From F23-D06 sp045130275 (GTDB lineage: Bacteria; Bacteroidota; Bacteroidia; Bacteroidales; WCHB1-69), in contig JBGUPL010000133.1 in assembly GCA_045130275.1 (NCBI GenBank), positions 7,825 through 71,824 on the forward strand: DNA of 64,000 nt, in the 5' to 3' direction. Made by a program: the position numbers and the translations under genes. Below, one piece after another: positions 17,491-25,365 of this stretch (position 1 is its first letter; every line of letters begins with the position of its first letter). The notes beneath the pieces are model-generated. The model was given only the letters and a program-made list of their open reading frames with translations, did not search any database and was not told the DNA's origin.

Positions 17491-19098
17491 TTACTTCTTT
17501 GCAGCCTGTTGTTTCTTCATTCTGCGGCTCAAGGTCTGGATGCACTCGCGGGTCGGGATGATCACGGAAACACCTTCGTATTCGATTTCCTTCTCAATGA
17601 TGGCGACATTCTCTTCGAGATGGCCCTTGAGCGGGTTGATACGGTGGATGTGCTCCTCTTTCACGCCGAGACCCTTGCAGATCTCGCCGAGCACGCCCAA
17701 AGCGTGGGAGTCCTGACCGCCGGTCATGCCGGTGGTGCTGTTGTCGAGGATGAGCACCGTGACCGGAGTGTTCTCATAGATGCAATCCAACAGGGAAGTC
17801 ATACCGCTGTGGGTGAAGGTGGAGTCACCAATGACAGCCACGCAGGGTCTCATGCCGGCGTCGGCAGCGCCCTTGGCCATCGTGATGGAAGCACCCATAT
17901 CGACGGTGGTGTAGATGGCGTTGTAAGGCGGAAGGGCACCGAGGGTGTAGCAACCGATATCGGAAAACACTTTGCCCTTGCCGTATTTCTCCATTGCCTT
18001 GTTGAGGGCGGTGTAGGAGTCGATGTGCGGGCAGCCCACACACAATGCGGGCGGACGCGGGACAACCAGTTCGGGAACGGGGGCTCCGTAGGTGTCGGGC
18101 AGACCGAGGGCCTTGGCCACCAAGTTCGGGTTGAGTTCGCCGTCGCGAGGCAACTCGCCGCTCAAACGACCCATGATGTTGCCGGTGCGGTTCAACACGC
18201 CGCGCACCTGCTCCTCGATGAAAGGATAGCCTTCTTCCGCGATGAGCACCTTCTCACACTCGTCCACCATCTTGGCGATGAGCTTCGTGGGCAGCGGATA
18301 TTGGGAGATTTTCAGCACGGGGTACGGGCATTTGCCACCCTCGAAGTTCTCCATCAAGTAGTTGAAAGCGATACCGGAAGCGATGATACCCATGCTCTTG
18401 TCGGCACCGTCAATATAGCTGTTGAACGGGGAGTTGAACGAGTCGTTTTCGAAATCAACCTGTTTGTCCAACAGTTTGCGGTAATGTTTGCGGGCGTTGG
18501 CAGGCAGCAGGATGAACTGCTTGGGGTCGGTCTCGGGCTTGAGCGGGTTCTGCGGACGCTCGGCCTTGCGCTCCACGCCGGAACGGGAGTGCGACAAGCG
18601 CGTGGTGAGACGGATAACCACCGGAGTGCGGAACTTCTCGGACATCTCGAAGGCGTAGTAGGTGATGTCATAAGCTTCCTGCTGGTTGGAAGGCTCGAAG
18701 CACGGGATGAGCGCGAACTTGGCGTAGTAGCGGGAGTCCTGCTCGTCCTGGGAAGAGTGCATCGACGGGTCGTCGGCCACGACCACCACCAGACCGCCGT
18801 TGGCACCGGTGATGGAGGAGTTCATGAACGGGTCGGCAGCCACGTTCAGACCCACATGCTTCATGCAGACCATCGCACGCTTGCCCGCATAGGACATGCC
18901 GATGGCCGATTCCATAGCAGTTTTCTCGTTGCCGGCCCAGATGCTGTGCACCTCGCCTGCTTTTCCCTGCTTGGAATTCTGGATAAACTCGGTAATTTCT
19001 GTTGACGGAGTGCCCGGATAGGCATACACTCCGGATAATCCGGCGTCCAAAGCGGCCTGAGCCACCGCCTCATCGCCTAAAAATAATGCTTTTGACAT
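17491..19098 (-). CDS. iorA: Indolepyruvate:ferredoxin oxidoreductase, alpha subunit
   Basis: This 535-residue thiamine-diphosphate enzyme subunit opens with the pyrimidine-binding half (AYPGTPSTEITEFI near 25, VGLNVAADPF near 80). The TPP-binding half contains CVGCPHIDSYTALNKAM near 351 and GDSTFTHSGMTSLL near 423 with ILDNSTTGMTGGQ. Classical IorA carries a C-terminal two-[4Fe-4S] ferredoxin domain; here the chain ends at a basic tail with no cysteine cluster, so electrons must leave by another route or a separate ferredoxin. First gene of the ior-mre-tamL unit. Confidence 0.93.
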   Translation of the reverse strand: MSKALFLGDEAVAQAALDAGLSGVYAYPGTPSTEITEFIQNSKQGKAGEVHSIWAGNEKTAMESAIGMSYAGKRAMVCMKHVGLNVAADPFMNSSITGANGGLVVVVADDPSMHSSQDEQDSRYYAKFALIPCFEPSNQQEAYDITYYAFEMSEKFRTPVVIRLTTRLSHSRSGVERKAERPQNPLKPETDPKQFILLPANARKHYRKLLDKQVDFENDSFNSPFNSYIDGADKSMGIIASGIAFNYLMENFEGGKCPYPVLKISQYPLPTKLIAKMVDECEKVLIAEEGYPFIEEQVRGVLNRTGNIMGRLSGELPRDGELNPNLVAKALGLPDTYGAPVPELVVPRPPALCVGCPHIDSYTALNKAMEKYGKGKVFSDIGCYTLGALPPYNAIYTTVDMGASITMAKGAADAGMRPCVAVIGDSTFTHSGMTSLLDCIYENTPVTVLILDNSTTGMTGGQDSHALGVLGEICKGLGVKEEHIHRINPLKGHLEENVAIIEKEIEYEGVSVIIPTRECIQTLSRRMKKQQAAKK

Positions 19099-19157
19099 AA
19101 TCTAAAGTACTTTATTGATTGTATATTAACGTTTTAAATTCTACTTATATAAAATCG

Positions 19158-19165
19158 CAAAAGTA
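19158..19165 (-). promoter_or_regulatory. -7 box of iorA
   Basis: Minus-strand TACTTTTG lies 60 bases before the iorA ATG. It is the only clear promoter seen for the five-gene run iorA, iorB, mreC, mreD, tamL. Confidence 0.7.
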
Positions 19166-19232
19166 CAAAATTTTTATGGAATACGCAACATTCAATATTG
19201 AATATATATTAAATATAACTACCGTATATGCG

Positions 19233-19260
19233 AAAAGGGTGCCGTTTGTGACACCCTTTT
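19233..19260 (-). terminator. Terminator of the methylmalonyl-CoA decarboxylase operon
   Basis: A perfect nine-base stem AAAAGGGTG/CACCCTTTT with a ten-base loop lies 62 bases beyond the mmdB stop, read on the minus strand. Confidence 0.75.
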
Positions 19261-19285
19261 CTTGATTGCATTATTTTGGGAACTT

Positions 19286-19314
19286 TGTAGAGACGCGAGA
19301 ATTTGCGCCTCTGC
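19286..19314. repeat. GTAGAGACGC palindrome, copy 1 (degenerate)
   Basis: TGTAGAGACGC pairs imperfectly with GCGCCTCTGC. It is the most decayed of four copies (others at 21979, 30115 and 42233) and lies seven bases beyond the mmdB stop codon. Confidence 0.65.
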
Positions 19315-19321
19315 GAATCGA

Positions 19322-20467
19322 CTAGTACAAGAAGCTCAACAAAATACCTGCCGCCACTGCACTGCCGATGACGCCGGCCACGTTGGGACCCATGGCGTGC
19401 ATGAGCAGGAAGTTGGTGCGGTCGTACTTCTGACCTTCGACCAAGGAGACGCGCGCTGCATCGGGCACGGCGGAGACGCCGGCGTTACCGATAAGCGGGT
19501 TGATCTTGTTGTCGCCCTTGAGGAAGAGGTTGAAGAACTTCACGAAGAGCACACCAGAGGCGGTGGCGATCACGAAGGAGAAGGCACCCAGCACGAAGAT
19601 GAGCACAGAAGCAGGACGCAGGAAGTTGGTGGCCTGTGTTGAGGCACCGACGGTGAGACCGATGAGGATGGTCACGATATCCACCAGCGGACCGGAGGCG
19701 GTGTTGGCCAGACGTTTGGTCACGCCACTCTCTTTCAGCAGGTTACCGAAGAAGAGCATACCCAACAACGGCAGACCCGTAGGCACGAGGAAGGCGGTGA
19801 GCAGGATACACATCATCGGGAAGAGCACTTTCTCGCGGTGGCTGACCGCACGAGGCGGACGCATACGGATGAGACGCTCTTGCGGGGTGGTCAGCGCGCG
19901 CATGATCGGGGGTTGGATCACCGGGACCAATGCCATGTAGGAGTATGCTGACACGGCGATGGCACCCATCATGCTCGGAGCCAACTTCGAGGAGATGAAG
20001 ATGGCGGTAGGGCCGTCAGCACCACCGATGATGCCGATAGCACCGGCTTCCATGGGGGTGAAGCCCAACAGCAGGGCGGTGATGTAAGCCGCGAAGATAC
20101 CGAACTGCGCGGCCGCGCCGATCAGAATCAGTTTCGGGTTGGAAATCAGGGCCGAGAAGTCCGTCATGGCCCCGATGCCAAGGAAGATCAACGGCGGATA
20201 GAAACCCTTGACCACACCGAAATAGAGGTAGTTGAGCACCGCGCCGTTCTCATAGACACCCACCTGCAGACCATCGGTGAACGGGATGTTACCGATGATG
20301 ATGCCGAATCCGATGGGCACGAGCAGCAGCGGCTCATATTCCTTGATAATTCCCAAAGCTATGAACACCAAGCCGATACATATCATGATGATATGCCCCC
20401 AGGTGCAGTTTCCGAAACCGGAATAGCTCAGGAATTGCAATAATCCTTCTTTGAAAAATTCTAACAT
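19322..20467 (-). CDS. mmdB: Sodium-pumping decarboxylase, beta subunit
   Basis: The 381-residue membrane protein is the carboxybiotin decarboxylase and sodium channel of the OadB/MmdB/GcdB family. It has about nine to eleven hydrophobic segments and the family signature GIIGGADGPTAIF near 145-157, with the aspartate that binds sodium, plus GNAGVSAVPDAARV near 345. With mmdA, the biotin carrier and the OadG-like gene it forms a complete complex. Assignment to methylmalonyl-CoA rather than oxaloacetate or glutaconyl-CoA rests on the carboxyltransferase gene. Confidence 0.92.
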   Translation of the reverse strand: MLEFFKEGLLQFLSYSGFGNCTWGHIIMICIGLVFIALGIIKEYEPLLLVPIGFGIIIGNIPFTDGLQVGVYENGAVLNYLYFGVVKGFYPPLIFLGIGAMTDFSALISNPKLILIGAAAQFGIFAAYITALLLGFTPMEAGAIGIIGGADGPTAIFISSKLAPSMMGAIAVSAYSYMALVPVIQPPIMRALTTPQERLIRMRPPRAVSHREKVLFPMMCILLTAFLVPTGLPLLGMLFFGNLLKESGVTKRLANTASGPLVDIVTILIGLTVGASTQATNFLRPASVLIFVLGAFSFVIATASGVLFVKFFNLFLKGDNKINPLIGNAGVSAVPDAARVSLVEGQKYDRTNFLLMHAMGPNVAGVIGSAVAAGILLSFLY

Positions 20468-20497
20468 AATCTCGATCTTTTATGATGATGAAATAGA

Positions 20498-20941
20498 TTA
20501 TTCGAACACCACGAGCACCTGGCCTTCCATGACGGCGTCGCTCTTGTTGACCTTGACCTCCTTGACCACACCGTCGCGGTCCGCGTCGATGTTGTTCTCC
20601 ATCTTCATGGCCTCGAGGAGGAGGAGGCGTTGACCCACCTTGACGGCGTCGCCGGGGCGCACGAACACGTCGAGGACGGTGCCGGGCAGCGGGGAGGTAA
20701 GCGTGCCGCCACCACCGGCGGGAGCGGCGGGAGCCACCTTCTGCGCGGGAGCGGCTGCCTGGGCTTTCGGCGGCGCGGCCACCGTCACCACCGGCTTCAC
20801 CACCGTGCGCGGTTTCAGTTCCATATCCAGTTCCACCTTGTAAGGTGCGCCGTTCACGGTCACATCGACCATGTTGTCTTCGATTTCACCGACTTCGACG
20901 GCGTATTTATTTCCGTAAATCTTAAAATTATAGGTTTTCAT
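20498..20941 (-). CDS. mmdC: Biotin carboxyl carrier subunit
   Basis: This 147-residue protein carries CO2 between carboxyltransferase and membrane subunit. An N-terminal beta-rich domain (1-48) is joined by an Ala/Pro-rich hinge (about 52-80) to a biotinyl domain with EAMKMEN; K113 is the biotinylated lysine. Typical for MmdC/GcdC. It is 24 bases after the oadG-like gene and 30 before mmdB. Confidence 0.92.
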   Translation of the reverse strand: MKTYNFKIYGNKYAVEVGEIEDNMVDVTVNGAPYKVELDMELKPRTVVKPVVTVAAPPKAQAAAPAQKVAPAAPAGGGGTLTSPLPGTVLDVFVRPGDAVKVGQRLLLLEAMKMENNIDADRDGVVKEVKVNKSDAVMEGQVLVVFE

Positions 20942-20965
20942 ATTCTTTATCTCTGATTTTGGTGA

Positions 20966-21952
20966 TTATCTTCTGGGGTTTCTCTTCATGGTAAGTTCTT
21001 TTTGCGCCCACGGCGAATAGTGCTTGGAAGGCATGTTGATGGTGATGACCTCGCTCTCTTCGTCGTGCATGCTGCCGAAATGCAGGTGGAGGGCCACGCC
21101 GATGGCGGCGATCTCCTCCGCATTGGCGGCCTCGACCTCATCATCGGTTTCAGCCTTCACGGCGGCGACTTTCGCGTCGGCGGTTTCCGCTTTGGCTTTG
21201 GACTTCTGAGTGGCGCGACGGCTCACGTAGTTGAAAATCTTCAGCATGATGTAAATCATAATCAACGCGGTGAACACCACGGCCATGGAGATAAGGGCCA
21301 TGCCGATGCCGTAGGGGTCGTCGCGTTTGAGTTTCTCCTGCTTGGAGATTTTCTCGCCCGTCTCGTTAGAGGAAGAGGGCGTGAAATCGCCCAGGAAATC
21401 CAGCTCGCCCGCCTGGCGTTTGCCCTGTTTGAAGGCTTTGGGGTCGCGCAAACCATCCTGCACGTAACCGTAGGTGAGGGCCGTGTCACGCAGTTCCACA
21501 GGATACTCCACAATGTCGAGCAGTTCCTTGCCGTTAGCGCTGATGAGCGCGATGTAGTGCGTCTTCGACTCCGCCGGGGTGAAATTGGCGTGGTAGGGAC
21601 CGTACAGCGGCGAATTGTCCAGATAGAAAATCAGGAAGCTGCGCTGGGGCATGTACATTTTCTGGTCCGTGGGGATACGGTACCAGCGGGCTGGGATTTC
21701 GCCGCCTTTCTTGCCGGCTCTGGCCAGGCCCGTCGTGTCGTCGGTGAGATAACAGCCAGTGATGTTGACCGTGTTGTAGGCGGTGTTGAAGATCTCCACC
21801 CACGGCACGTGACGGCCATACTCGTCGGCATAGTTATCCACATTTTTGATCATCATCTCGTTGAGGCGCAGATCGTGCACCGACTGCCCGAAGGTGGCGG
21901 TGACGGCGAACAGCGCGACAACGGTGAAGATATATTTGTAAATCGATTTCAT
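20966..21952 (-). CDS. Lamin-tail domain fused to OadG/MmdD-like subunit
   Basis: The protein has 328 residues: signal peptide (about 1-22), a lamin-tail-like beta domain (about 27-150; LRLNEMM, VPWVEIFNTAYNTVNITGCY, LTDDTTG), a linker, one membrane helix (about 219-240; GMALISMAVVFTALIMIYIM) and a cytoplasmic tail. The tail has an Ala/Glu/Lys-rich stretch and then EIAAIGVALHLHFG and YSPWAQKE, the C-terminal pattern of sodium decarboxylase gamma/delta subunits. OadG proteins are usually under 150 residues. The periplasmic domain is an extra module of unknown role. Position in the operon supports the OadG role. Confidence 0.78.
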   Translation of the reverse strand: MKSIYKYIFTVVALFAVTATFGQSVHDLRLNEMMIKNVDNYADEYGRHVPWVEIFNTAYNTVNITGCYLTDDTTGLARAGKKGGEIPARWYRIPTDQKMYMPQRSFLIFYLDNSPLYGPYHANFTPAESKTHYIALISANGKELLDIVEYPVELRDTALTYGYVQDGLRDPKAFKQGKRQAGELDFLGDFTPSSSNETGEKISKQEKLKRDDPYGIGMALISMAVVFTALIMIYIMLKIFNYVSRRATQKSKAKAETADAKVAAVKAETDDEVEAANAEEIAAIGVALHLHFGSMHDEESEVITINMPSKHYSPWAQKELTMKRNPRR

Positions 21953-21978
21953 AAATCTCTGAATTTTGGTTTTTATAT

Positions 21979-22036
21979 TGTAGAGACGCGCCAGGGCACG
22001 ACTCTACGGTTCGTTACGACGCTTGGAAGCGTCGGC
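21979..22036. repeat. GTAGAGACGC palindrome, copy 2, plus second hairpin
   Basis: TGTAGAGACGCGCC faces GGGCACGACTCTAC (21979-22009) with a few mismatches. Directly after it, ACGACGCTT/AAGCGTCG forms another stem (about 22016-22034). Both lie in the 89-base gap between mmdA and the OadG-like gene and could tune downstream expression within the operon. Confidence 0.65.
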
Positions 22037-22041
22037 TCCTT

Positions 22042-23601
22042 TTACAACGGCAGGTTGTCGTGCTTCTTGGCCGGGTTCTCCAGACGTTTGTTACGCAGCG
22101 ACTCGAGGGCGCGGATCACGCGGAAACGGGTGTTGCGCGGCTCGATGACGTCGTCAATGTAGCCGTACTGGGCTGCCACATACGGGTTGGAGAATTTCTG
22201 ACGGTATTCTTCGACTTTCTCGTCGAGGAAAGCCTTGCGCTCGCCGGCATCCTCGATCTTCTTCATCTGGGAACCGTAGAGGATCTCGGCTGCGCCGCTG
22301 CCGCCCATCACGGCGATCTCAGCGGTCGGCCATGCGTAGTTCACATCGCCGCGCAGGTGTTTGGAGCTCATCACGCAGTACGCTCCGCCGTAGTTCTTGC
22401 GCAAGATGACGGTGACCTTCGGAACGGTGCACTCGCCGTAAGCGTAGAGCAGTTTCGCACCGTGCAGGATGATACCGCCGTACTCTTGGCCGGTGCCGGG
22501 CAGGAAGCCGGGAACATCCACCAACGTGACCAACGGGATGTTGAAAGCGTCGCAGAAGCGGACGAAACGCGCGCCCTTGCGGGAAGCGTTGATGTCGAGC
22601 ACGCCGGCCATGCACTTGGGCTGGTTGGCGACGATACCCACGGCCATGCCGTTGAAACGTGCGAAGCCGACCACAATGTTCTGCGCGTAGGTGGCGTGCA
22701 CCTCGAGGAACTTGCCGTCATCGACGATACCGCCGATCACGTCCTTCACATCGTAGGGCTGGTTCGGATTGTCAGGAATGATGGAGTTGAGGCTGTCCTC
22801 CAAGCGGTTGATAGGATCCTCGGTGGGCTCATACGGCGGCTCCTCCATGTTGTTGGAAGGCAGGTAGCCGATGAGATCACGCAAGAGGGCAATGCCGGTC
22901 TCCTCGTCGGGGACGGAGAACTGGGCCACGCCGGACTTGGTGGAGTGGATGGTCGCGCCGCCGAGGGTCTCGGTGGTCACGTCCTCTCCGGTGACGGTCT
23001 TCACGACCTTCGGGCCGGTGACGAACATGTAGCTGGAGTTCTGGGCCATCATGATGAAGTCGGTCAATGCCGGGGAATAGACCGCACCGCCGGCGCAGGG
23101 ACCGAAGATGGCGGAGATTTGCGGCACCACGCCGGAAGCGAGGATGTTGCGTTGGAAAATCTCGGCATAGCCGGCCAAGCTGTTGACACCCTCCTGGATA
23201 CGGGCTCCACCGGAGTCGTTGAAGCCGATGACGGGCGCTCCGACCTTCATGGCCTGGTCCATCACCTTGCAGATCTTCGCGGCGAAAGTCTCAGAAAGAG
23301 AACCGCCGAAAACAGTGAAATCCTGGGAAAAGACATAGACCAGACGGCCGTTCACGGTGCCGTAGCCGGTCACCACACCATCGGAAAGGTACTTGTCCTT
23401 CTCGATGCCGAAGTTGGTGCAGCGGTGGGTCACGAACATGTCGAACTCCTCAAAGCTGCCCTCGTCGAGAAACATCAGGATGCGCTCGCGAGCAGAATAT
23501 TTACCCTTGGCGTGCTGCTTGTCAATTTTGTCTTGACCGCCGCCCAAACGAGCCTTCTCTCTCAAGGACAAAAGCTCGTTGATTTTATCTTGCATTGCCA
23601 T
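22042..23601 (-). CDS. mmdA: Methylmalonyl-CoA decarboxylase, carboxyltransferase subunit
   Basis: This 519-residue acyl-CoA carboxyltransferase takes the carboxyl group of methylmalonyl-CoA to biotin. Crotonase-like N- and C-domains are evident: FNDSGGARIQEGVNSLAGY near 130 (CoA and oxyanion site), VDVPGFLPGTGQEYGGI near 370, and the ending DDVIEPRNTRFRVIRAL. It heads a four-gene operon for the sodium pump that yields propionyl-CoA in the succinate pathway. The same family includes propionyl-CoA carboxylase beta chains, but the linked membrane subunits favour the decarboxylase. Confidence 0.92.
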   Translation of the reverse strand: MAMQDKINELLSLREKARLGGGQDKIDKQHAKGKYSARERILMFLDEGSFEEFDMFVTHRCTNFGIEKDKYLSDGVVTGYGTVNGRLVYVFSQDFTVFGGSLSETFAAKICKVMDQAMKVGAPVIGFNDSGGARIQEGVNSLAGYAEIFQRNILASGVVPQISAIFGPCAGGAVYSPALTDFIMMAQNSSYMFVTGPKVVKTVTGEDVTTETLGGATIHSTKSGVAQFSVPDEETGIALLRDLIGYLPSNNMEEPPYEPTEDPINRLEDSLNSIIPDNPNQPYDVKDVIGGIVDDGKFLEVHATYAQNIVVGFARFNGMAVGIVANQPKCMAGVLDINASRKGARFVRFCDAFNIPLVTLVDVPGFLPGTGQEYGGIILHGAKLLYAYGECTVPKVTVILRKNYGGAYCVMSSKHLRGDVNYAWPTAEIAVMGGSGAAEILYGSQMKKIEDAGERKAFLDEKVEEYRQKFSNPYVAAQYGYIDDVIEPRNTRFRVIRALESLRNKRLENPAKKHDNLPL

Positions 23602-23666
23602 ATTTGATTGATATTTAATTTGTTATAAATTTTTAATTATCCAAATTTCACACTATAATGAATTTG

Positions 23667-23674
23667 CGAAAGTA
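23667..23674 (-). promoter_or_regulatory. -7 box of mmdA
   Basis: Minus-strand TACTTTCG deviates from TAnnTTTG in one position and lies 66 bases before the mmdA ATG. The gltX promoter faces away 25 bases further on. Confidence 0.55.
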
Positions 23675-23699
23675 CAATTTTTTTTAATGCAAAAATTTG

Positions 23700-23707
23700 T
23701 ACTTTTG
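23700..23707 (+). promoter_or_regulatory. -7 box of gltX
   Basis: TACTTTTG lies 76 bases before the preferred gltX start at 23783. Confidence 0.7.
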
Positions 23708-23782
23708 CAGCCTTGATTTGAAAAATCCTTTTTAGAGCCTACGGCCAATGCAATGGCCACTGTCAAAGTCAATAGTCAAAAT

Positions 23783-25306
23783 ATGGAAAATAAGAAACCG
23801 AGAGTCAGATTTGCACCGAGCCCGACCGGGCCGCTCCACATTGGCGGCGTGCGCACCGCATTGTATAACTACCTATTCGCCAAAAAGCACGGCGGCACCT
23901 TCCTGCTACGCATCGAGGACACCGACCAGACCCGCTTCGTGCCGGGTGCGGAAGAGTACATCATCGAGGCGTTCCAATGGTTGGGGCTCAAGTTCGACGA
24001 AGGCGTCGGCATCGGCGGTGAATTCGGACCCTACAAGCAATCGGAGCGGAAGCCCATGTACAAGCCTTACGCTGAGCAACTTGTCCGCGACGGATATGCC
24101 TACTACGCCTTCGACACCCCCGAATCGCTCGATGCCAAACGCAAGGAGGCGGAAAGTCAGAAAAAGACTTTCCAATACGATGCTTCCACCCGTATGTCAA
24201 TGGTCAACTCACTGACATTGAGTGCAGAAGAGACAGAGCAACGGCTCTCGTCCGGCGAGCCTTTCGTCGTCCGTTTCAAATATCCTGCAAACACCGACAT
24301 CCACGTCCACGACTTGATTCGCGGAGAGGTGGTTATCAACTCCAACTTATTGGATGACAAGGTATTGTATAAATCTGATGGGATGCCGACCTACCATCTC
24401 GCCAACATTGTGGATGATCACACGATGCAGATCACGCACGTGATTCGCGGCGAGGAGTGGCTGCCTTCGGCTCCGCTGCATGTGATGTTGTACAAGGCAT
24501 TCGGCTGGGAGGCCCCGCAGTTCGCGCACCTGCCGCTGCTGCTCAAGCCCGACGGCAACGGCAAGCTCAGCAAGCGCGACGGCGACCGTTTGGGATTTCC
24601 CGTCTTTCCGTTAGAGTGGCACGACCCCAAGAGCGGAGATGTCTCCTCGGGATATCGTGAGAGCGGTTATCTTCCTGACGCTGTGGTGAATATGCTAGCA
24701 TTGTTAGGATGGAACCCGGGCACCGAACAAGAAATCTTCACCCTCGACGAGATGGTGGATTTGTTCTCGCTGGAAAAGATCAGCAAATCCGGCGCGAAAT
24801 TCTCCCTCGACAAGGCCAAATGGTTCAACCACGAATATATCCAGATGAAATCCGCACAGGAGCTGGCGCCTTATTTCACTAAAATTTTGGACGAAAAAGG
24901 CATCACCTACACAGAGGAATATCTGCTGAAAGTCATCGACCTCATCAAGGACCGCCTCAACTTCCTCCCTGATTTCTTGGAGCAGGCCGGCTACTTCTTC
25001 GTAGCCCCAACTGAATACAGCGCTCAGGATTTGAAGAAGCGTTGGAAAGAGGGCACGGGAGAGAAACTGCGCGTCATAGACGAGCTGCTTCGCCAAGATG
25101 ACGTATTCGACATGCAGGCCGCCCACGACCGCGTGATGGAACACATCAAAGCCAACGAGTGGAACATGGGAGCGGTACTCAACAGTCTGAGAATCGGTCT
25201 TGTAGGAGCCGCCCGTGGTCCCGAGCTCTTCACGATGATCAACGTTCTCGGCGTGGAGGAAACCCATAAGCGCACCGAAGCTGTGATCGCCGCAGTAGAG
25301 GGCTGA
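23783..25306 (+). CDS. gltX: Glutamyl-tRNA synthetase
   Basis: The enzyme (507 residues) charges tRNA-Glu. The class I signature is RFAPSPTGPLHIGG with the HIGG form of HIGH at residues 19-22; the second signature is KLSKRD near 260 (KMSKS loop). The C-terminal anticodon-binding part is present. An in-frame ATG at 23753 would add ten residues (ATVKVNSQN), but relatives begin just before the conserved RVRFAPSPTG and those bases look like a short ACTGTCAAAGTCAATAGTC repeat, so 23783 is chosen. Confidence 0.95.
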   Translation: MENKKPRVRFAPSPTGPLHIGGVRTALYNYLFAKKHGGTFLLRIEDTDQTRFVPGAEEYIIEAFQWLGLKFDEGVGIGGEFGPYKQSERKPMYKPYAEQLVRDGYAYYAFDTPESLDAKRKEAESQKKTFQYDASTRMSMVNSLTLSAEETEQRLSSGEPFVVRFKYPANTDIHVHDLIRGEVVINSNLLDDKVLYKSDGMPTYHLANIVDDHTMQITHVIRGEEWLPSAPLHVMLYKAFGWEAPQFAHLPLLLKPDGNGKLSKRDGDRLGFPVFPLEWHDPKSGDVSSGYRESGYLPDAVVNMLALLGWNPGTEQEIFTLDEMVDLFSLEKISKSGAKFSLDKAKWFNHEYIQMKSAQELAPYFTKILDEKGITYTEEYLLKVIDLIKDRLNFLPDFLEQAGYFFVAPTEYSAQDLKKRWKEGTGEKLRVIDELLRQDDVFDMQAAHDRVMEHIKANEWNMGAVLNSLRIGLVGAARGPELFTMINVLGVEETHKRTEAVIAAVEG

Positions 25307-25365
25307 TGAGGGTTTAACTTCCTCGTCGCATTTTTTTTGAATAAGTAATGTAAAATATTGATAAC

